Source: JACPFJ01 sp041738275
GTDB taxonomy: Bacteria > Desulfobacterota > Desulfuromonadia > Geobacterales > Pseudopelobacteraceae
Reading direction: 5' to 3'
Assembly: GCA_041738275.1 (NCBI GenBank)
Contig: JBGSQD010000320.1
Coordinates: 1-15,848, forward strand
Length of the DNA: 15,848 nt
Below the pieces are notes generated by a model, which was given only the letters and a program-made list of their open reading frames with translations, did not search any database and was not told where the DNA came from. A program made the position numbers and the translations under genes. Of this stretch, positions 14,366 through 15,848 are shown one piece after another (the first letter of the stretch is position 1; every line of letters starts with the position of its first letter).

Positions 14366-15536
14366 CAATCTCCTCCATGTGCCCCCATAAGGGAAGCATC
14401 ACATAAAATGTACAACCTTCGCCCGGACTGGATTCGAGCCGCACTGAACCATGCAGTCTTGACGCCGCCTTGCGAACGATGGCAAGGCCGATTCCGGTTC
14501 CCTCGAATTCCTTATGTGTATGAAGCCTCTGGAGCATCTTAAATACCTGTTCATGATAGCGGGAATCGATACCGATACCGTTGTCGCGCACAAACAGCTC
14601 GCAAAATCCATGACCGGCCGGCCGCCAGCCCAATTCAACTCGCCTGCCGGTGGCAGATCTGTTGAACTTGATAGCATTACTGATCAGGTTTCGAAATATC
14701 TGTTCAACGAGGGTGCGGTCAGCAGCAATCAAAGGCCAGCTTTCCTGAAGCACCAGATCAACATCCGCTGGTATGATCTTGGAATGAACCAGCTCCCGCA
14801 GCAAAAGCCCGGGGTCAATGCGCTGAAAAAGGATCTCCCGTTTGCTGATGTGGGAGAAATCCAGCAGATCGCGCACGAGCTCCTCACCGTGGTTCAGGGC
14901 AGATTTGAGTCCACTGAAATACTGTAGCTGATCCTTGTTCAGACCTTCACCCAGCTCTTCCAGCAAAAAGTCGGCATAGTTGCGAATAGCACGTAACGGC
15001 GAGCGAAGGTCATGAGACACCACAAAGGCATACTGACTCAGTTCTTCGTTCACCTCCAACAGCTCGGAGGTGCGCTGCTGCACCAGTTCTTCAAGCTGAT
15101 CGTGTTCTCTCTGCTCGGCCCGCTTACGATCGGTTATATCCTGGAGGGTCTCGATCGCGCCGATGACCTTGCCCTGGGTATCGCGCAAGGGCGCAGCCGT
15201 GAAAAAGAACCAGGTGCCCCCCACACCGATATGGGGATAGTAATCCTCCGCCTCGTACCCCCCCTCAACGTGAAGGGATTTGTGCCAGCGGTCGCCGTAA
15301 TGGCGGTCAAGTTGTTCTTCAGATGCACTGCACAGGACAAGATCAGCCATTACCGGCCGCTCATTTTTATAGAACGGCTGCCACTGCCGACTGGTGCCGA
15401 TCATCTCCCTGGCAGTTAAGCCGAGCGCATGTTCACAGGCCACGTTCCAATGGGTGATAATATGCCGCTGGTCAATGACAAAGGTCGGTATCGGCAGTCC
15501 CTGGAGAATTTCGTACAGTCTCCTGTCCTTTTCCAC
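14358..15536 (-). CDS. PAS sensor histidine kinase (cytoplasmic)
   Basis: This 392-residue kinase has no membrane segment. Residues about 8-138 are a PAS domain (TFVIDQRHIITHWNVAC, the EAEDYYPHIG segment, and PAC end GAIETLQDITDRK). A coiled-coil linker follows at about 139-165, then HisKA with H175 (YAFVVSHDLRSPL) of the phytochrome-like class, and HATPase_c with N box N287 (LISNAIKFN), D318-x-G (RDNGIGID) and GTGIGLAI (346-353). The start is uncertain. GTG at 15536 has AGAGGA 6-7 bases upstream, whereas the ATG at 15554 has no visible Shine-Dalgarno, so GTG is chosen; the other gives 398 residues. The 3' end overlaps the Rcp1-like regulator by 8 bases, marking them as a two-component pair. 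The radical SAM gene upstream ends about 40 bases away on the same strand. Confidence 0.92.
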   Translation of the reverse strand: MEKDRRLYEILQGLPIPTFVIDQRHIITHWNVACEHALGLTAREMIGTSRQWQPFYKNERPVMADLVLCSASEEQLDRHYGDRWHKSLHVEGGYEAEDYYPHIGVGGTWFFFTAAPLRDTQGKVIGAIETLQDITDRKRAEQREHDQLEELVQQRTSELLEVNEELSQYAFVVSHDLRSPLRAIRNYADFLLEELGEGLNKDQLQYFSGLKSALNHGEELVRDLLDFSHISKREILFQRIDPGLLLRELVHSKIIPADVDLVLQESWPLIAADRTLVEQIFRNLISNAIKFNRSATGRRVELGWRPAGHGFCELFVRDNGIGIDSRYHEQVFKMLQRLHTHKEFEGTGIGLAIVRKAASRLHGSVRLESSPGEGCTFYVMLPLWGHMEEIDV

Positions 15537-15577
15537 TGTTCTTCCTCTCTGCATTCAAACAGCTTGTAAGTTGTGGT

Positions 15578-15847
15578 TCACAATGGCCAGCCGGTTTCCA
15601 TATCAGGAGGGAAAAAGTTCTCCCGCGTGCGATTGTAATAGCCGAACTGCAGACGCGGGAATTCCTGCTTGAGTTTTTGCAGTAGGCGATACATGCCGAT
15701 CCCCTTCCCTGTCACCCCCATCTCCTTGTTGTAATAGTCGGGATCGATGGAAAGGTTGCGCATCTGGATCATGTCGACACCAGTGTCAGCCACGAAACGC
15801 AGCAGCGCCTCGACCTCTTCCGGGGCATCGGAAACGCCGGGCGATAC
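15578..15847 (-). CDS. Radical SAM superfamily protein, C-terminal fragment
   Basis: Eighty-nine residues of the C-terminus are present; the rest lies beyond the right edge, including any CxxxCxxC cluster. The visible part begins VSPGVSDAPEEVEALLRFV and continues with GVDMIQMRNLSIDPDYY. From knowledge of the family, a 'PGVSDxPEE...L..lv...gvd.IQ.RNLnIDP' segment is typical of the last strands of the barrel in a group of radical SAM proteins from deltaproteobacteria. The tail ends FFPPDMETGWPL. Substrate and reaction are unknown. It precedes the PAS kinase gene in the same direction by about 40 bases, so it may be co-transcribed with the signalling cassette. The family call rests on this fragment only. 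Confidence 0.65.
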   Translation of the reverse strand, partial: VSPGVSDAPEEVEALLRFVADTGVDMIQMRNLSIDPDYYNKEMGVTGKGIGMYRLLQKLKQEFPRLQFGYYNRTRENFFPPDMETGWPL

Positions 15848-15848
15848 G

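Noticed and set aside
1..15848. Selenoprotein gene (in-frame UGA with SECIS) suggested by the presence of selA
   Set aside because: None of the redox genes present shows a UGA at a Cys-like position. The DsbC-like site uses two ordinary cysteines, and the frames end in plausible true stops.

Overview
The window looks like chromosomal DNA from a Gram-negative, anaerobic, signalling-rich bacterium, most likely Desulfuromonadota/Geobacterales (Geobacter, Geotalea, Pelobacter or Trichlorobacter relatives). This is inference from gene content: a redox-enzyme subunit with a [2Fe-2S] site, selenocysteine synthesis, several cytoplasmic PAS and response-regulator proteins, a large chemoreceptor and small PstS-like periplasmic proteins. 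No rRNA, tRNA, transposase, CRISPR array or phage gene was seen. Genes are tightly packed, and no stretch over about 220 bases lacks a gene.

Layout. (1) 2-175 (+) is the C-terminal tail of an FAD/NAD(P)/[2Fe-2S] oxidoreductase subunit. A bidirectional hairpin terminator (198-242) separates it from the convergent unit that follows. (2) 4820 down to 260 (-) holds a GntR/FCD regulator, then selA, ispD, a REC-histidine kinase and a DsbC-like thioredoxin-fold protein. The last three junctions are 4-base ATGA overlaps, so these four genes form a translationally coupled operon. The GntR gene has a clear promoter overlapped by a near-perfect 19-base palindrome, probably its own operator. (3) 5040-8104 (+) holds a two-TM/RCK potassium channel with an unusual filter, an overlapping TIM-barrel sugar-phosphate isomerase-like protein, galE, and a 50-residue single-TM protein. 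(4) 8179-12453 (+) holds a promoter, a secreted PstS-like protein, an 816-residue chemoreceptor with a very large periplasmic region, a second PstS-like protein and a terminator. No ABC transporter permease or ATPase genes accompany the binding proteins. (5) 15847 down to 12495 (-) holds the C-terminus of a radical SAM protein, a PAS histidine kinase, an Rcp1-like single-domain response regulator and a REC-PAS-GGDEF diguanylate cyclase, again closely packed or overlapping.

How they may work together. The most interesting module is the binding protein-chemoreceptor-binding protein cassette, which suggests a receptor that reads ligand through dedicated periplasmic binding proteins. The last operon looks like a phosphorelay: a PAS kinase phosphorylates a free receiver and/or the receiver domain of a diguanylate cyclase. 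The kinase and cyclase carry the same long PAS domain and so may sense the same cue. In the selA operon, selenocysteine-tRNA synthesis, isoprenoid precursor synthesis, signalling and periplasmic disulfide chemistry are translated together, and no functional reason for that is visible here. Start codons were chosen from Shine-Dalgarno spacing, so several genes are shorter than the longest open frame.
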